Position numbers and translations under genes: made by a program. Shown here piece by piece: positions 25,906 through 34,140 of a stretch of DNA of 64,000 nt. The DNA lies in contig JAAKEZ010000001.1 of assembly GCA_018475625.1 (NCBI GenBank), positions 297,289 to 361,288 of the forward strand, given 5' to 3'. The notes beneath the pieces were generated by a model. It was not told the DNA's origin and did not search any database. It worked only from the letters and a program-made list of their open reading frames with translations. The stretch is from Candidatus Bathyarchaeota archaeon A05DMB-2 (GTDB taxonomy: Archaea; Thermoproteota; Bathyarchaeia; Bathyarchaeales; Bathycorpusculaceae). Position 1 is the first letter of the stretch, and the number at the start of each line of letters is the position of its first letter.

Positions 25906-27240
25906 TTACTTTGATTTAATGAAGCTTAAAATTGAATTAAAACTCAGATTTTGTGGCTGTTGCTCGTTGATTACCTGCAATGTTATAGTACCGTTCGGGG
26001 TTAGTACCATGTCACCTGCTGAGTTTGCGCACTGCAGTGAAGATACAAAACTATGTAAACGCTGGGCGTCGGTAAAAAGGATGCCTTTTTGCATGGTAGA
26101 ACTGTAGACCGCTGATGCATTATAAATTCGGACACCATTCCCGTTTGCGAAGAGTATGTCTTCATTTTGGGAAAAAGTCTTCTGAATTTGCACTGTTGAG
26201 TATCCTGCTATCACCGCTGTGGAAATAAGAATACCCAAAAGCAATACTGTGGCAATCAAGTGCCGAGACTTTTGGATGGACTTAGAAGTCACGACGTTAA
26301 TGTTCTGTACTCTTTGTGATATTTGCGGGTGTGAGGCAAGTATTCCATGTCTATGCGCAAGAGGCGACACAAGAAATAAACTTGCAGAAAGCCGTTCAGT
26401 AAGGTTCGCCTTAGGAAACACCATTGTTACCGACTCAATTTTTGTAAGCACGTGTGCCATCAACTTGGGTTTGTCCAGTAAAGCCGCGCCTTTCTCGTCA
26501 GCAAGCAACTCCCGCTGCCTTTGGGCATGGGCTGCAACAAAGTACGAGAGAGGGTTAAAAAAGGAAAGGATATTCAAAGTGTACGATAACGTTCTGAATA
26601 GGTAATCTTTTGCTTTAACATGAGCTAATTCATGAGAAACAACAGCCTCCAACTCTTCAGAGTTAAGCATTTTTAGAAGCCCCAAAGAGAAAACCACAAT
26701 TGCATTCTGTCCATAGCCCACCGTAAAAGCGTTAGGCATCAAATCGTCGATTAGACCAACTTTCGGCTCGGAAATACCTAGTTTATGAGCGGTTTCTTTC
26801 ACTTTTTCTTGTAGCGGCATGTGCTCGCCCTCAGCCATCATAACAACATGGAACCGCCGCATAGCTATTTTCTTCCCAAAAACCACCATAAGCACAAGAA
26901 AGCCTCCCGCTGCAATTATTCCACTTATGCATAACAAACCTGTAAATGAAAAAACGCTGGGACCAACAAACATTATGCCAAAACCTGGTGGAACTGGAAT
27001 TTGATAGTTTGAAGGCGAAAAACCCCCGGCTGGTATTAAAATTTGGGGATGAAAATACAATAATATGAAAACTGGGACAAACAGCGGTATGAGCCATAGG
27101 ATGCTTTGATTCTTTCGGGAAAGGTAGGGGTTGAATTTTAGGAAGATTTTGATGCAGACAAAAGCTATTGAAAGGAACACTAAAGAATAGAAGAAGTATG
27201 GTTGAAAGATTTGAACCAAAAAATCGGTTAAATCCACCAT
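25906..27240 (-). CDS. M56-like membrane metallopeptidase (BlaR1/HtpX type)
   Basis: A 444-residue integral membrane protease. Membrane helices lie near residues 15-35, 45-65 and 100-125; the zinc site HELAH is at 203-207, with a downstream ELLADEKGA supplying the third ligand. A further helix near 330-350 leads to an extracellular C-terminal domain. In bacteria, M56 proteases of the BlaR1 group cleave a BlaI-type repressor after sensing a signal outside the cell. The gene directly upstream encodes such a repressor, so the pair probably forms an equivalent switch. The external domain is not a recognisable beta-lactam sensor. Confidence 0.83.
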   Translation of the reverse strand: MVDLTDFLVQIFQPYFFYSLVFLSIAFVCIKIFLKFNPYLSRKNQSILWLIPLFVPVFILLYFHPQILIPAGGFSPSNYQIPVPPGFGIMFVGPSVFSFTGLLCISGIIAAGGFLVLMVVFGKKIAMRRFHVVMMAEGEHMPLQEKVKETAHKLGISEPKVGLIDDLMPNAFTVGYGQNAIVVFSLGLLKMLNSEELEAVVSHELAHVKAKDYLFRTLSYTLNILSFFNPLSYFVAAHAQRQRELLADEKGAALLDKPKLMAHVLTKIESVTMVFPKANLTERLSASLFLVSPLAHRHGILASHPQISQRVQNINVVTSKSIQKSRHLIATVLLLGILISTAVIAGYSTVQIQKTFSQNEDILFANGNGVRIYNASAVYSSTMQKGILFTDAQRLHSFVSSLQCANSAGDMVLTPNGTITLQVINEQQPQNLSFNSILSFIKSK

Positions 27241-27247
27241 GTTTCGG

Positions 27248-27727
27248 TCACTTCTTCTTTTCTTTTAAGGTTTTATCGATTTTTTCTTTCAAGGCCTCTA
27301 GCTGTTTATCATCCGTTGCAACTTTTTCAACCAAGCACGTGGTGACAAGTTCCTCAAAGTTGTCTAAGAGGCTGCTGAGCACTTGGCGGACCGCGGCTTC
27401 CTTAAAGTTTGCCTCCTCCATTTTTGGCCAGTAAACGTAGTAGAGGTAGGCGCCGCCTTTGCCTTTTTCAATTCGCCGGTCAAGCAAACCTTTCTCGTAG
27501 AGTCTATCCATTGTGTTCATAACGGTGGTGTAAGCGACCTGCTTTTTCTTTCTCAGTTCTTCAAGCACTTCGCGCACTGTAATAGGCCTTTTCTTTGAAC
27601 ACCATATGGTTTCGATTATGCTTGCTTCCAGCGGTCCTAGGAATGCTTCGAGTTGTTTTCCTTCAATATTGTACTGAGGTAATGATGTTTTTTTCTTTGA
27701 TGGCGTGTAGACTTCCTCATGTACCAT
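27248..27727 (-). CDS. BlaI/MecI-type repressor
   Basis: A winged-helix repressor of about 159 residues. The family core reads LGPLEASIIETIWCSKKRPI, then VREVLEEL and VAYTTVMNTMDRLYEKGLL, and a helical C-terminal dimerisation part follows. I start it at the ATG at 27727; a longer frame reaches 27775 through a TTG. The start codon lies inside an inverted repeat (TACCAT-TAGAG-ATGGTA) that could mediate self-repression. It overlaps nothing and is followed 7 bases later by the M56 peptidase gene. Confidence 0.87.
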   Translation of the reverse strand: MVHEEVYTPSKKKTSLPQYNIEGKQLEAFLGPLEASIIETIWCSKKRPITVREVLEELRKKKQVAYTTVMNTMDRLYEKGLLDRRIEKGKGGAYLYYVYWPKMEEANFKEAAVRQVLSSLLDNFEELVTTCLVEKVATDDKQLEALKEKIDKTLKEKKK

Positions 27728-27814
27728 TAGAGATGGTAGGCTTTTAACTTTTTCCAAAATCAAGTTGCGTAACAAAGGAGAAGCTATTCTTGCTGCTTGC
27801 TTGGCTCCTGACTA

Positions 27815-27866
27815 CCTACTATCACTAGTGGTAAATCTTATAAACCCTACCACACACAATAGTAGG
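27815..27866 (+). promoter_or_regulatory. Promoter with operator arms flanking the TATA box
   Basis: CCTACTAT (27815-27822) and ATAGTAGG (27859-27866) are perfect inverted arms on either side of a TATA element (CTTATAAA, 27837-27844); CACTAGTG, itself palindromic, sits next to the first arm. The layout would let a dimeric repressor block TBP. The divergent BlaI-type repressor is the obvious candidate, regulating the ABC system to the right. Confidence 0.45.
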
Positions 27867-27884
27867 TGTTCAAGAGTTGAGAAA

Positions 27885-29201
27885 ATGGGTATTCTAACAA
27901 GAGCAACCAGAAACATTGCCAGAAGAAAAACAAGAGCCCTACTAGTAATCGTAGCACTAAGCCTTGCCCTAGCAATGATAGTATCCATTCCGCCAAGCAT
28001 CACCGCAAGCCAAGAAGCTACCCAAAAAACCATTGACAATCTAACAACCGCCGCCAAAATCGTTGCTTCAACAGTAAACATGGCAGCAACCCAAATGGAT
28101 TGCAACCTTCCATTGACCCTTCGTACAGATGCAGGTCCTTATCACAACGAAACCACCTTTGAACGACCACTTATGAATATTACAGAGTACTCCAATCTCA
28201 CTTACGTACAACATGTGACATACGTTGTACCCGTGCTAGAACAAAGGGCATATGATTGGCCATATACAGTCTACGGCGTACCTTTAGATGACGCCACTCT
28301 GCTAAGCAGCTATCCGATACTTCTTCCAGCCAACATTACTGCTGGACGAAATTTGCAGGCAGGCGACAGCGGCGTTGTCGTTTTGCATGAGCGCATTGCG
28401 AATCATTTTGGTGTCGCCGTAGGTGAAACAGTTAACATTTTTGGACGGGACTTTGAGGTAGTGGGTATTGAAGGCCAAGAAGCCCTCAATACAACTTATG
28501 CTACCATGAGTCTATCTGATGCCCAAGCCATCACTAACACAACTGGGCAAGCATCGACATTCATAGTCTTTGCTGACAGCGTGGATAACGTGTACGCCGT
28601 CAAAGAACAAATCGTTGGTGCATACCCTAAGCTAACAGTTACAATAGCTCAAACTCTGCTGAACCAAGTTTATCAAATGCAACGTCAAACCAACGAGCAA
28701 TTACAACAAGCGCACGAGACAATGAACCAAATAGAAAGCACTGGCATAGTAGAAATGGGCATTATCACCATTGCAGACAGCGCAATAATACTGTTCATAA
28801 TGTTATATACCGTGCGTGAAAGAACCAAAGAAATCGGCACTCTCAAAGCATTAGGCGCTAGTAACACAACAATTCTTGGGCAGTTCATGCTCGAAGGCGT
28901 ACTATTAAGCCTAATCGCTGGCATAGTTGGCATAGTAATCGGCATATTCGGCGCAACATCGTTAGCCAATATACTGCTTCCACAGCCGATAACCCAAACT
29001 GGAATTGGCATTACAACATCAGGAAGTGGAACATGGGGAGGAAGTGGATCCCTAACAGCAGCATCTATCTCTGTAACCATAACGCCGGAACTTATGCTAT
29101 TTGGATTAGGTTTTTCAGTATTGTTAGGTGCGCTTGGAAGTTTGTATCCTGCTTGGAGAGCGGCAAGAATACGACCAGCGGAGGCAATGCGCTATGAATG
29201 A
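27885..29201 (+). CDS. FtsX/MacB-like ABC permease
   Basis: About 438 residues: an N-terminal membrane helix (LLVIVALSLALAMIVSI), a large extracytoplasmic MacB-like domain, and three C-terminal helices of the FtsX fold, with the typical RERTKEIGTLKALGA and the ending AARIRPAEAMRYE. I start it at ATG 27885 (MGILTRATRNIARRKTRA), about 40 bases after the TATA box; an in-frame extension further upstream lacks support. The ATPase gene overlaps its stop. Such transporters act mechanically on substrates outside the membrane. Confidence 0.88.
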   Translation: MGILTRATRNIARRKTRALLVIVALSLALAMIVSIPPSITASQEATQKTIDNLTTAAKIVASTVNMAATQMDCNLPLTLRTDAGPYHNETTFERPLMNITEYSNLTYVQHVTYVVPVLEQRAYDWPYTVYGVPLDDATLLSSYPILLPANITAGRNLQAGDSGVVVLHERIANHFGVAVGETVNIFGRDFEVVGIEGQEALNTTYATMSLSDAQAITNTTGQASTFIVFADSVDNVYAVKEQIVGAYPKLTVTIAQTLLNQVYQMQRQTNEQLQQAHETMNQIESTGIVEMGIITIADSAIILFIMLYTVRERTKEIGTLKALGASNTTILGQFMLEGVLLSLIAGIVGIVIGIFGATSLANILLPQPITQTGIGITTSGSGTWGGSGSLTAASISVTITPELMLFGLGFSVLLGALGSLYPAWRAARIRPAEAMRYE

Positions 29202-29880
29202 GCTGGTACTTAAAATCGAGAACTTGACCAAGACCTACAAGCTTGGCAAACGAGATGTGCAGCCCTTAATCGACCTGAACCTTGAGGTTAGAAGAGGAGA
29301 ATTCACAGCCATCATGGGACCGTCTGGTTCAGGCAAAACCACATTGCTTAACCTCATAGGCTGCCTCGACAAACCAACAAGCGGCTCAGTACTAATTGAC
29401 AACATAGACATTGCACGTTTGCCAGAATCGCAGCTCTACAAGATTCGGCGGGACAAGATAGGCTTCATATTCCAAAACTTCAATCTCTTGCCGTACTTAA
29501 ACGCTCGAGAAAACGTGGAGTTAGCTATGGAGCTCGCTGGCAAATTCAAAGGACAAAGAAAACAAAGAGCATTGGAACTGCTTGCCACGGTTGGCTTATC
29601 AGAAAGAGAACAACATAGACCTCAAAGGTTAAGCCAAGGCGAACAGCAAAGAGTCGCTATCGCCCGAGCATTGGCCAATGACCCAGCCATAATCTTGGCG
29701 GATGAACCAACAGGAAACTTGGACAAAAACAGTAAACAGGAAATCGTGAAGCTATTGGCAAACCTTAACCAAAAACAAGGCGCTACAATCATCATGGTAA
29801 CACATGATGAGCACATTGCAGCATCTGCGGAAAGGATACTTTTTCTAAGCGATGGAAAAATACAAGAAAAACAAGCCTAA
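29194..29880 (+). CDS. MacB/LolD-type ABC ATPase
   Basis: A 228-residue ATPase that partners with the preceding permease. It shows Walker A GPSGSGKTT, Q-loop FQNFNLLPYLNARENVELA (the LolD/MacB pattern), signature LSQGEQQR, Walker B IILADEPTGNLD and the H-loop THD. ATG 29194 is chosen because the protein then begins at the family's usual position; it overlaps the permease stop by 8 bases, and GGAGG lies upstream. Confidence 0.93.
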   Translation: MNELVLKIENLTKTYKLGKRDVQPLIDLNLEVRRGEFTAIMGPSGSGKTTLLNLIGCLDKPTSGSVLIDNIDIARLPESQLYKIRRDKIGFIFQNFNLLPYLNARENVELAMELAGKFKGQRKQRALELLATVGLSEREQHRPQRLSQGEQQRVAIARALANDPAIILADEPTGNLDKNSKQEIVKLLANLNQKQGATIIMVTHDEHIAASAERILFLSDGKIQEKQA

Positions 29881-29924
29881 AAAGGAGACTATGTTCAGCC
29901 GCTAATCAGAAACAAAGCAGTAAG

Positions 29925-31085
29925 GTGAAAAACATGAAGCGAGGGAAAACGAAGGCTTTGGTCGGCGGCATCCTTCTCGTCTTTTTCCTCTATGCTTTCG
30001 CATTATTACTCCAGCCAATTCAAGCAGGGAATACGGCAACAATAACTGTTGGAGGCATGCCTTCAGCTGTGGCCATAACTCCTAACGGAGAATATGCCTA
30101 TGTTACGAATGGACATAATGTTTCTGTGATAAGCACTGCCACAAATAAGGTGACGGCAGCTGTAACTGCTGGAAGCAGCCCCTCTAATGTGGCTATAACG
30201 CCTAATGGGGAATATGTCTATGTTGCGAATGGTGGCGACGGTACAGTTTCAGTGATAAGCACAGCAACGAATAAAGTGACAGCAACGGTAACCGTTGGAG
30301 GCACCCCTTCCGCCGTGGCCATAACGCCCAACGGGGCATATGCCTACGTCGCAAAAGGTGATATTGTAAATAATAAGGGGGTTGGCATGGTTTCGGTGAT
30401 AAACACAGCTTCTAACACAGTAATGACGACGATAACCGTTGGAAGCACTCCTACGTCTGTGGCAATAACCCCCAACGGAGAATACGCATATATCACGAAT
30501 GGCGGCAGCGGTACAGTTTCAGTGATAAACACAGCAACAAATAAAGTGATGGCGACGGTAACAGTTGGAATGAATCCTAGCGGAGTGGTTATAACGTCAA
30601 ATGGCGCACACGCCTACGTTACCAATCTTGCTAGCAACTCGGTCTCAGTCATAAGCACAGCTACTAACACAGTAACGGCGACGATAACCGATTTGAGTTC
30701 TCCTAACGGTATAGCTTTAACACCCAACGATGAATACGCCTATGTTACAAATGGAGGCAATAATTCGGTCTCGGTAATAAGCACAACCACGATGACAGTG
30801 AATGCCACGGTAACCGTTGGCATCAACCCTTATGGTGTAGCTATAACGCCCAACGGCGAATACGTCTATGTTACAAATCTTATCAGCGGTACAGTCTCGG
30901 TGATAAGCACAGCTACGAACTCGGCGCTAACTGACTCCTCATCTACATCTGGTCAAGAATTTCCTGCCCAGTTGCTAATAATCGCGGTGGTTAGCTTTGC
31001 GATAGTCATCTTTTCCGTAATTGTCATTGCAAAGAAGAAATCTGGAAAATCCACTCGACAAGTACTGAACGCAGGCTGTTTCTAA
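29925..31085 (+). CDS. YVTN-type beta-propeller surface protein
   Basis: A 386-residue exported protein with a signal segment, about seven repeats of some 42 residues (VAITPNGEYAYVTNGG, then VSVISTATNKV) and a C-terminal membrane helix with a basic tail. The repeats form a beta-propeller known from archaeal surface-layer proteins. It follows the ABC ATPase with a 44-base gap and may be part of the same unit. The DNA repeats of the blades make this gene prone to recombination. Confidence 0.87.
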   Translation: MKNMKRGKTKALVGGILLVFFLYAFALLLQPIQAGNTATITVGGMPSAVAITPNGEYAYVTNGHNVSVISTATNKVTAAVTAGSSPSNVAITPNGEYVYVANGGDGTVSVISTATNKVTATVTVGGTPSAVAITPNGAYAYVAKGDIVNNKGVGMVSVINTASNTVMTTITVGSTPTSVAITPNGEYAYITNGGSGTVSVINTATNKVMATVTVGMNPSGVVITSNGAHAYVTNLASNSVSVISTATNTVTATITDLSSPNGIALTPNDEYAYVTNGGNNSVSVISTTTMTVNATVTVGINPYGVAITPNGEYVYVTNLISGTVSVISTATNSALTDSSSTSGQEFPAQLLIIAVVSFAIVIFSVIVIAKKKSGKSTRQVLNAGCF

Positions 31086-31354
31086 ACGACGAAAAAATCC
31101 TGTGTAAAGCTCAGTTTGGTAGTAGCCGTGGCTAAAGTAGTCTATTGATTCTCGATTTAGAGATTGAATTATTGAATAGTGGTTGTAGGTGCCGTGGTAA
31201 ACGAACCTGATTAGCCACTAGTTGTATGTTACATAGTCATGGTGTGCTAATATTTGTTTTAGCGGTATTGATGCATCTTTGAAGTCCTCGCCAAAACCAG
31301 CCCCCAAACCATCAAGTAGATACTCAAACAGATAAGCCGATACAAGGGCTTAGA
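31086..31354 (-). pseudogene. Degenerate protein-coding remnant
   Basis: On the minus strand, one frame reads fluently (LFEYLLDGLGAGFGEDFKD, then LKQILAHHDYVTYN), meets an in-frame stop, and continues (FVYHGTYNHYSIIQSLNRE, then YFSHGYYQTELYTGF). It has no start and merges into the 3' end of the propeller gene. The composition suggests a dead gene, perhaps from a mobile element; I cannot name the family. Confidence 0.35.
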
Positions 31355-31605
31355 AGAAACCTACTACGCAAGCCTAACCAAAACGCTTACATGCACTGCA
31401 GGAAATAGGCTACATTGGAGAAACTAAAACAGAGGAGAGCATCAAAGCTCAGACTAATTATGAGTTGCAAATGAAGGCTTACTTGGTCATGGCCCTCAAA
31501 GAACATAGCATACAAGATATTATAGACAAAGCAACAGACACACAGGCAGCCTACATCATGTTATCACTGTTAACCGTGCTGTTACCTGAAAAAGAGAAGA
31601 CATGA
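31320..31605 (+). pseudogene. Broken gene tail, frameshifted
   Basis: Plus-strand codons from 31378 to the stop at 31605 read LQEIGYIGETKTEESIKAQ and end LSLLTVLLPEKEKT, protein-like but without a start. One frame over, the preceding bases read ISRYKGLEETYYASLTK, so at least one frameshift separates the two parts. It overlaps the start of the minus-strand remnant. The likely source is a gene truncated by rearrangement. Confidence 0.35.
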
Positions 31606-31607
31606 TG

Positions 31608-31937
31608 TTACGCTTTGAGACCATCAAGCCTCTTGCATAGTTCATCAAATATGAGACGCTTCTTCTCTTTGCCTAAGTGGAATAGAACTTTGGAGACCAT
31701 TTCTTCTGAGATGGTAAAGATGTAGTTCAGTTTTATTACGCTGTCTTTTATGGAGCCCTCACTCGTACGTAACGGGATTCCCTTCATCTTAAGATTGCTA
31801 GTTATACCTGCTACCACAACGTTTCCCAACTCTTCAAACAAGACTACCGCAGGCCTGGTCTTCACTTCGGCAGTATCCGTAAATTGTACGCTTGCAAGGA
31901 TGACGTCTCCGGCTTTAAGCATGTTCCCAGGCCTCAT
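31608..31937 (-). CDS. PemK/MazF-like toxin
   Basis: A 109-residue protein of the MazF/PemK fold, whose members are mostly mRNA-cleaving toxins. The start region GDVILASVQFTD, the following TRPAVVLFEE and the later strand IKLNYIFTISEEMVSKVL fit the family. The start may be ATG 31937 or ATG 31922; either way it overlaps the end of the antitoxin gene. The catalytic Arg is probably the one in KTRPAVV, by family analogy. Confidence 0.75.
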   Translation of the reverse strand: MRPGNMLKAGDVILASVQFTDTAEVKTRPAVVLFEELGNVVVAGITSNLKMKGIPLRTSEGSIKDSVIKLNYIFTISEEMVSKVLFHLGKEKKRLIFDELCKRLDGLKA

Positions 31938-32151
31938 CTTCGGTGTTGTCCCACAGTTCCTTCATTTTGGCTTGTTGAATCATGTGAAGAAACTCATCGT
32001 ATTGCCTTCGGGTTTTGGATTCTTTTGCCAGTTTTATCAGGTTAGAAATAATTTCGTTGTAAGTTTCTCTGGGGTATCTTCTGATGCTTTTCAACTCCTT
32101 GAGTGTGGATTTCTTGAGCTGTATGGTGGTGGTGGCTTCATCTTCACTCAT
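31915..32151 (-). CDS. Antitoxin partner with ribbon-helix-helix-like N-terminus
   Basis: A 78-residue protein. Its N-terminus, TTTIQLKKSTLKELKSI followed by ETYNEIISNLIKLAKE, has the strand-helix-helix pattern of small antitoxins. The acidic C-terminus (WDNTEDEAWEHA) would cover the toxin. It overlaps the toxin gene by about 20 bases. Upstream, TATAG-CTA-CTATA (32163-32175) is a short inverted repeat over a TATA-like sequence, fitting autoregulation. Confidence 0.65.
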   Translation of the reverse strand: MSEDEATTTIQLKKSTLKELKSIRRYPRETYNEIISNLIKLAKESKTRRQYDEFLHMIQQAKMKELWDNTEDEAWEHA

Positions 32152-32253
32152 TATACATCACCTATAGCTACTATATAACACCTTATAATAAACTTTTCAC
32201 CAAAAACAAAGAAGTATGGGTTTGTCGTCAGAAGCTGGGGACTGCACTGAAAG

Positions 32254-32326
32254 AGCTGGGGATGGGAGTTGAACCCACATAGAGCAGCTCTGCAGGCTGC
32301 CGCCTGAACCGTTCGGCCACCCCAGC
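32254..32326 (-). tRNA. tRNA-Cys (GCA)
   Basis: A complete cloverleaf on the minus strand: acceptor GCTGGGG/CCCCAGC, D-arm GCC/GGC, anticodon stem GCAGC/GCTGC with loop CTGCAGA (anticodon GCA), T-arm GTGGG-TTCAACT-CCCAT, and discriminator T as expected for tRNA-Cys. No CCA is encoded and there is no intron. Confidence 0.93.
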
Positions 32327-32448
32327 AAGGTGACATTAGGGTTAAAACTGCCATAAAAATATTGTTGACTACCCTTCATGTTTCACAGCGCCTATATGCT
32401 TTTCCGCTCAATTCGCCTGATTCCCCCCATAAAACAAAAAACGGCATA

Positions 32449-32526
32449 TTTGGCGTCTATTGCTGGTTTATTGCAGAAATCTATAGAGGGGAGGGTCGCT
32501 ATTGGCGCCGAAACACGCCAAACCAT
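32449..32526 (+). repeat. Dispersed repeat, copy 1
   Basis: About 75 bases that match, with few mismatches, the reverse complement of a segment at 49056-49132. Shared blocks include TTGCAGAAA, CTATAGAGGG and TCGCTATTGGCGCCGAAACA. Both copies sit in gene-free gaps. In one frame they read CWFIAEIYRGEGRYW, so this may be the remnant end of a mobile-element gene. Confidence 0.55.
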
Positions 32527-32581
32527 GTTGACGAAGTATTCAAGAGGGGAGCTATAACCAAAAAATTATATGTGTTCTTTT

Positions 32582-33433
32582 CTATTTTTTGAAGCAGACT
32601 GCAGCGTAGCCGACGACGTTGGAATGGTCGCCTGTGATGTCCCCGCTTGTCTGGTAGCGCAGCAGTTTGGCTTGTTTCGCCATTAAGCCTTTGGCTGCGG
32701 TGATTACTGCGGCTATTGGTCCATAGCCGCATGCAGTGACGTCTTGTGCTTCTATGATGGAGTAGAATCTTTTTGTGTCCATGTCCTCAACCGCTTTGAG
32801 CACGTTCAGGTCTTTGGCGGTTGCGGTTTTCTGTGGTTCGTAATGCGTCATGTCTGATGAAGCGATGACAACCGCGTTTCGTGCGTCCATGACTTCCACG
32901 AGGGCATTTCCAACTTCTTCGGCGGAAGCCAAATCCTGCATTTGGAAGCAGACAGGCACAAACCTGAAGTCGTTACCGTAAAGGTACTGCAGGAAGGGAA
33001 GCTGAACCTCAATGGAATGCTCAAACCTGTGCGCAGTCTCATCCACATCCACTATTCGCGCTTCGTGAACTATCTCGTCAGCGACTTCTCCGTCAACCTC
33101 CACGTCGCCGAGTGGAGTGCGCCAGAAACCGTCGTTCATTACCGCTATTCCGCTGCCGTATCCTGTGTGGTTGGGTCCCAGAATCAAAACTGTGTCAGGT
33201 TTGCCATCTGCAGCTAACTCGTAATAGGCGTTTGCCGCCACGGGTCCTGAATACATGTAGCCTGCGTGCGGACAAACCAGTCCGATGATTGCTCTTTGCC
33301 CTTTCTCGTTGACTTTCGGAAGTTTTCCGGGACCAAGCCTGTGAAGAAAACAGTTGGCTATTTGAGCACGTAGCGCTTCGGCGTCAGCTTCGTAAAAAGC
33401 TCCAGCTTGGGTTGGACGCCGAATCTTCGCCAT
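32582..33433 (-). CDS. MEMO1 family protein
   Basis: A 283-residue protein of the MEMO1 family (opening RRPTQAGAFYEAD, then CPHAGYMYSGPVAANAYY, LGPNHTGYG and HRFEHSIEVQLPFLQYLYG). MEMO1 is related in fold to ring-opening dioxygenases, and archaeal members are found next to enolase, uS2 and isoprenoid genes. The biochemical role in archaea is not settled. It starts 7 bases after the uS2 stop. Confidence 0.95.
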   Translation of the reverse strand: MAKIRRPTQAGAFYEADAEALRAQIANCFLHRLGPGKLPKVNEKGQRAIIGLVCPHAGYMYSGPVAANAYYELAADGKPDTVLILGPNHTGYGSGIAVMNDGFWRTPLGDVEVDGEVADEIVHEARIVDVDETAHRFEHSIEVQLPFLQYLYGNDFRFVPVCFQMQDLASAEEVGNALVEVMDARNAVVIASSDMTHYEPQKTATAKDLNVLKAVEDMDTKRFYSIIEAQDVTACGYGPIAAVITAAKGLMAKQAKLLRYQTSGDITGDHSNVVGYAAVCFKK

Positions 33434-33439
33434 TGCGGC

Positions 33440-34138
33440 TCAGGTTTCCTCCTCTTCTTCTCGTGAAATCTTGGCTTCAAAATCCTCGATGGTCGCTGTT
33501 GGGTCTTTATCGGCTGCGAGTTCGCCTCTTTCGCGCAAAACTTGTCTGGCGAGAAGCCAGTAAATGACTGCTAACGCTCTTCTGCCCTTATTGTTCGTGG
33601 GGATGACAAGGTCGACTCCTGCGAACTCGTTGTCTGTGCTGCATAAAGCCACGATTGGTATACCCACTTTTCCGGCTTCTTTCACGGCTTGCGCGTCAGC
33701 CTTCGGGTCGGAAACCACGATGACTTCTGGGTCGATACGGTTTGGGTACAGCGGGTTTGACAGGAGTCCTGGAATGAAGCGTCCGATTATTGGTGTTGCA
33801 CCTGTTAATTCGCAGAATTTTGTGGCTGGTTCGTGCGAGTAGAGCCTGCTTGCGGCTACTGCGACTTTTGCATGTTCAAAACGCGCCAGGAATTTGGCGG
33901 CGATTCTTATTCGGTCGTCGGTTTTTTTCACGTCTAGAACGAATAGGCCGTCTGGTCTTACGCGGTAGATGAATGGTTCCATGTCTAGGGTTTTCATTCT
34001 GGTTCCTATGTGAATTCCCGCTGACAGCAGGGTGTCCCGCGGCAACAGGAGTTCTTCCTGTGCAACGTTTTCTTGTTCGTTTTCAACTTCGGTTTCTGTT
34101 GGGTCCTGTTTTACTTCGTCTTCTGCCATATTCTTCAT
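33440..34138 (-). CDS. rpsB: Small-subunit ribosomal protein uS2
   Basis: A 232-residue ribosomal protein. The conserved core reads SAGIHIGTRMKTLDM, FVLDVKKTDDRIRIAAKF, and GRFIPGLLSNP followed by DPKADAQAVKEA. The acidic N- and C-terminal extensions are typical of archaeal copies. It lies 2 bases from the enolase stop in the well-known archaeal order enolase, uS2, MEMO1. Confidence 0.96.
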   Translation of the reverse strand: MKNMAEDEVKQDPTETEVENEQENVAQEELLLPRDTLLSAGIHIGTRMKTLDMEPFIYRVRPDGLFVLDVKKTDDRIRIAAKFLARFEHAKVAVAASRLYSHEPATKFCELTGATPIIGRFIPGLLSNPLYPNRIDPEVIVVSDPKADAQAVKEAGKVGIPIVALCSTDNEFAGVDLVIPTNNKGRRALAVIYWLLARQVLRERGELAADKDPTATIEDFEAKISREEEEET

Positions 34139-34140
34139 CT

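Noticed and set aside
32362..32592. A plus-strand frame of 76 codons after tRNA-Cys
   Set aside because: It consists mainly of the dispersed repeat and has no stable context; treated as a repeat rather than a gene.
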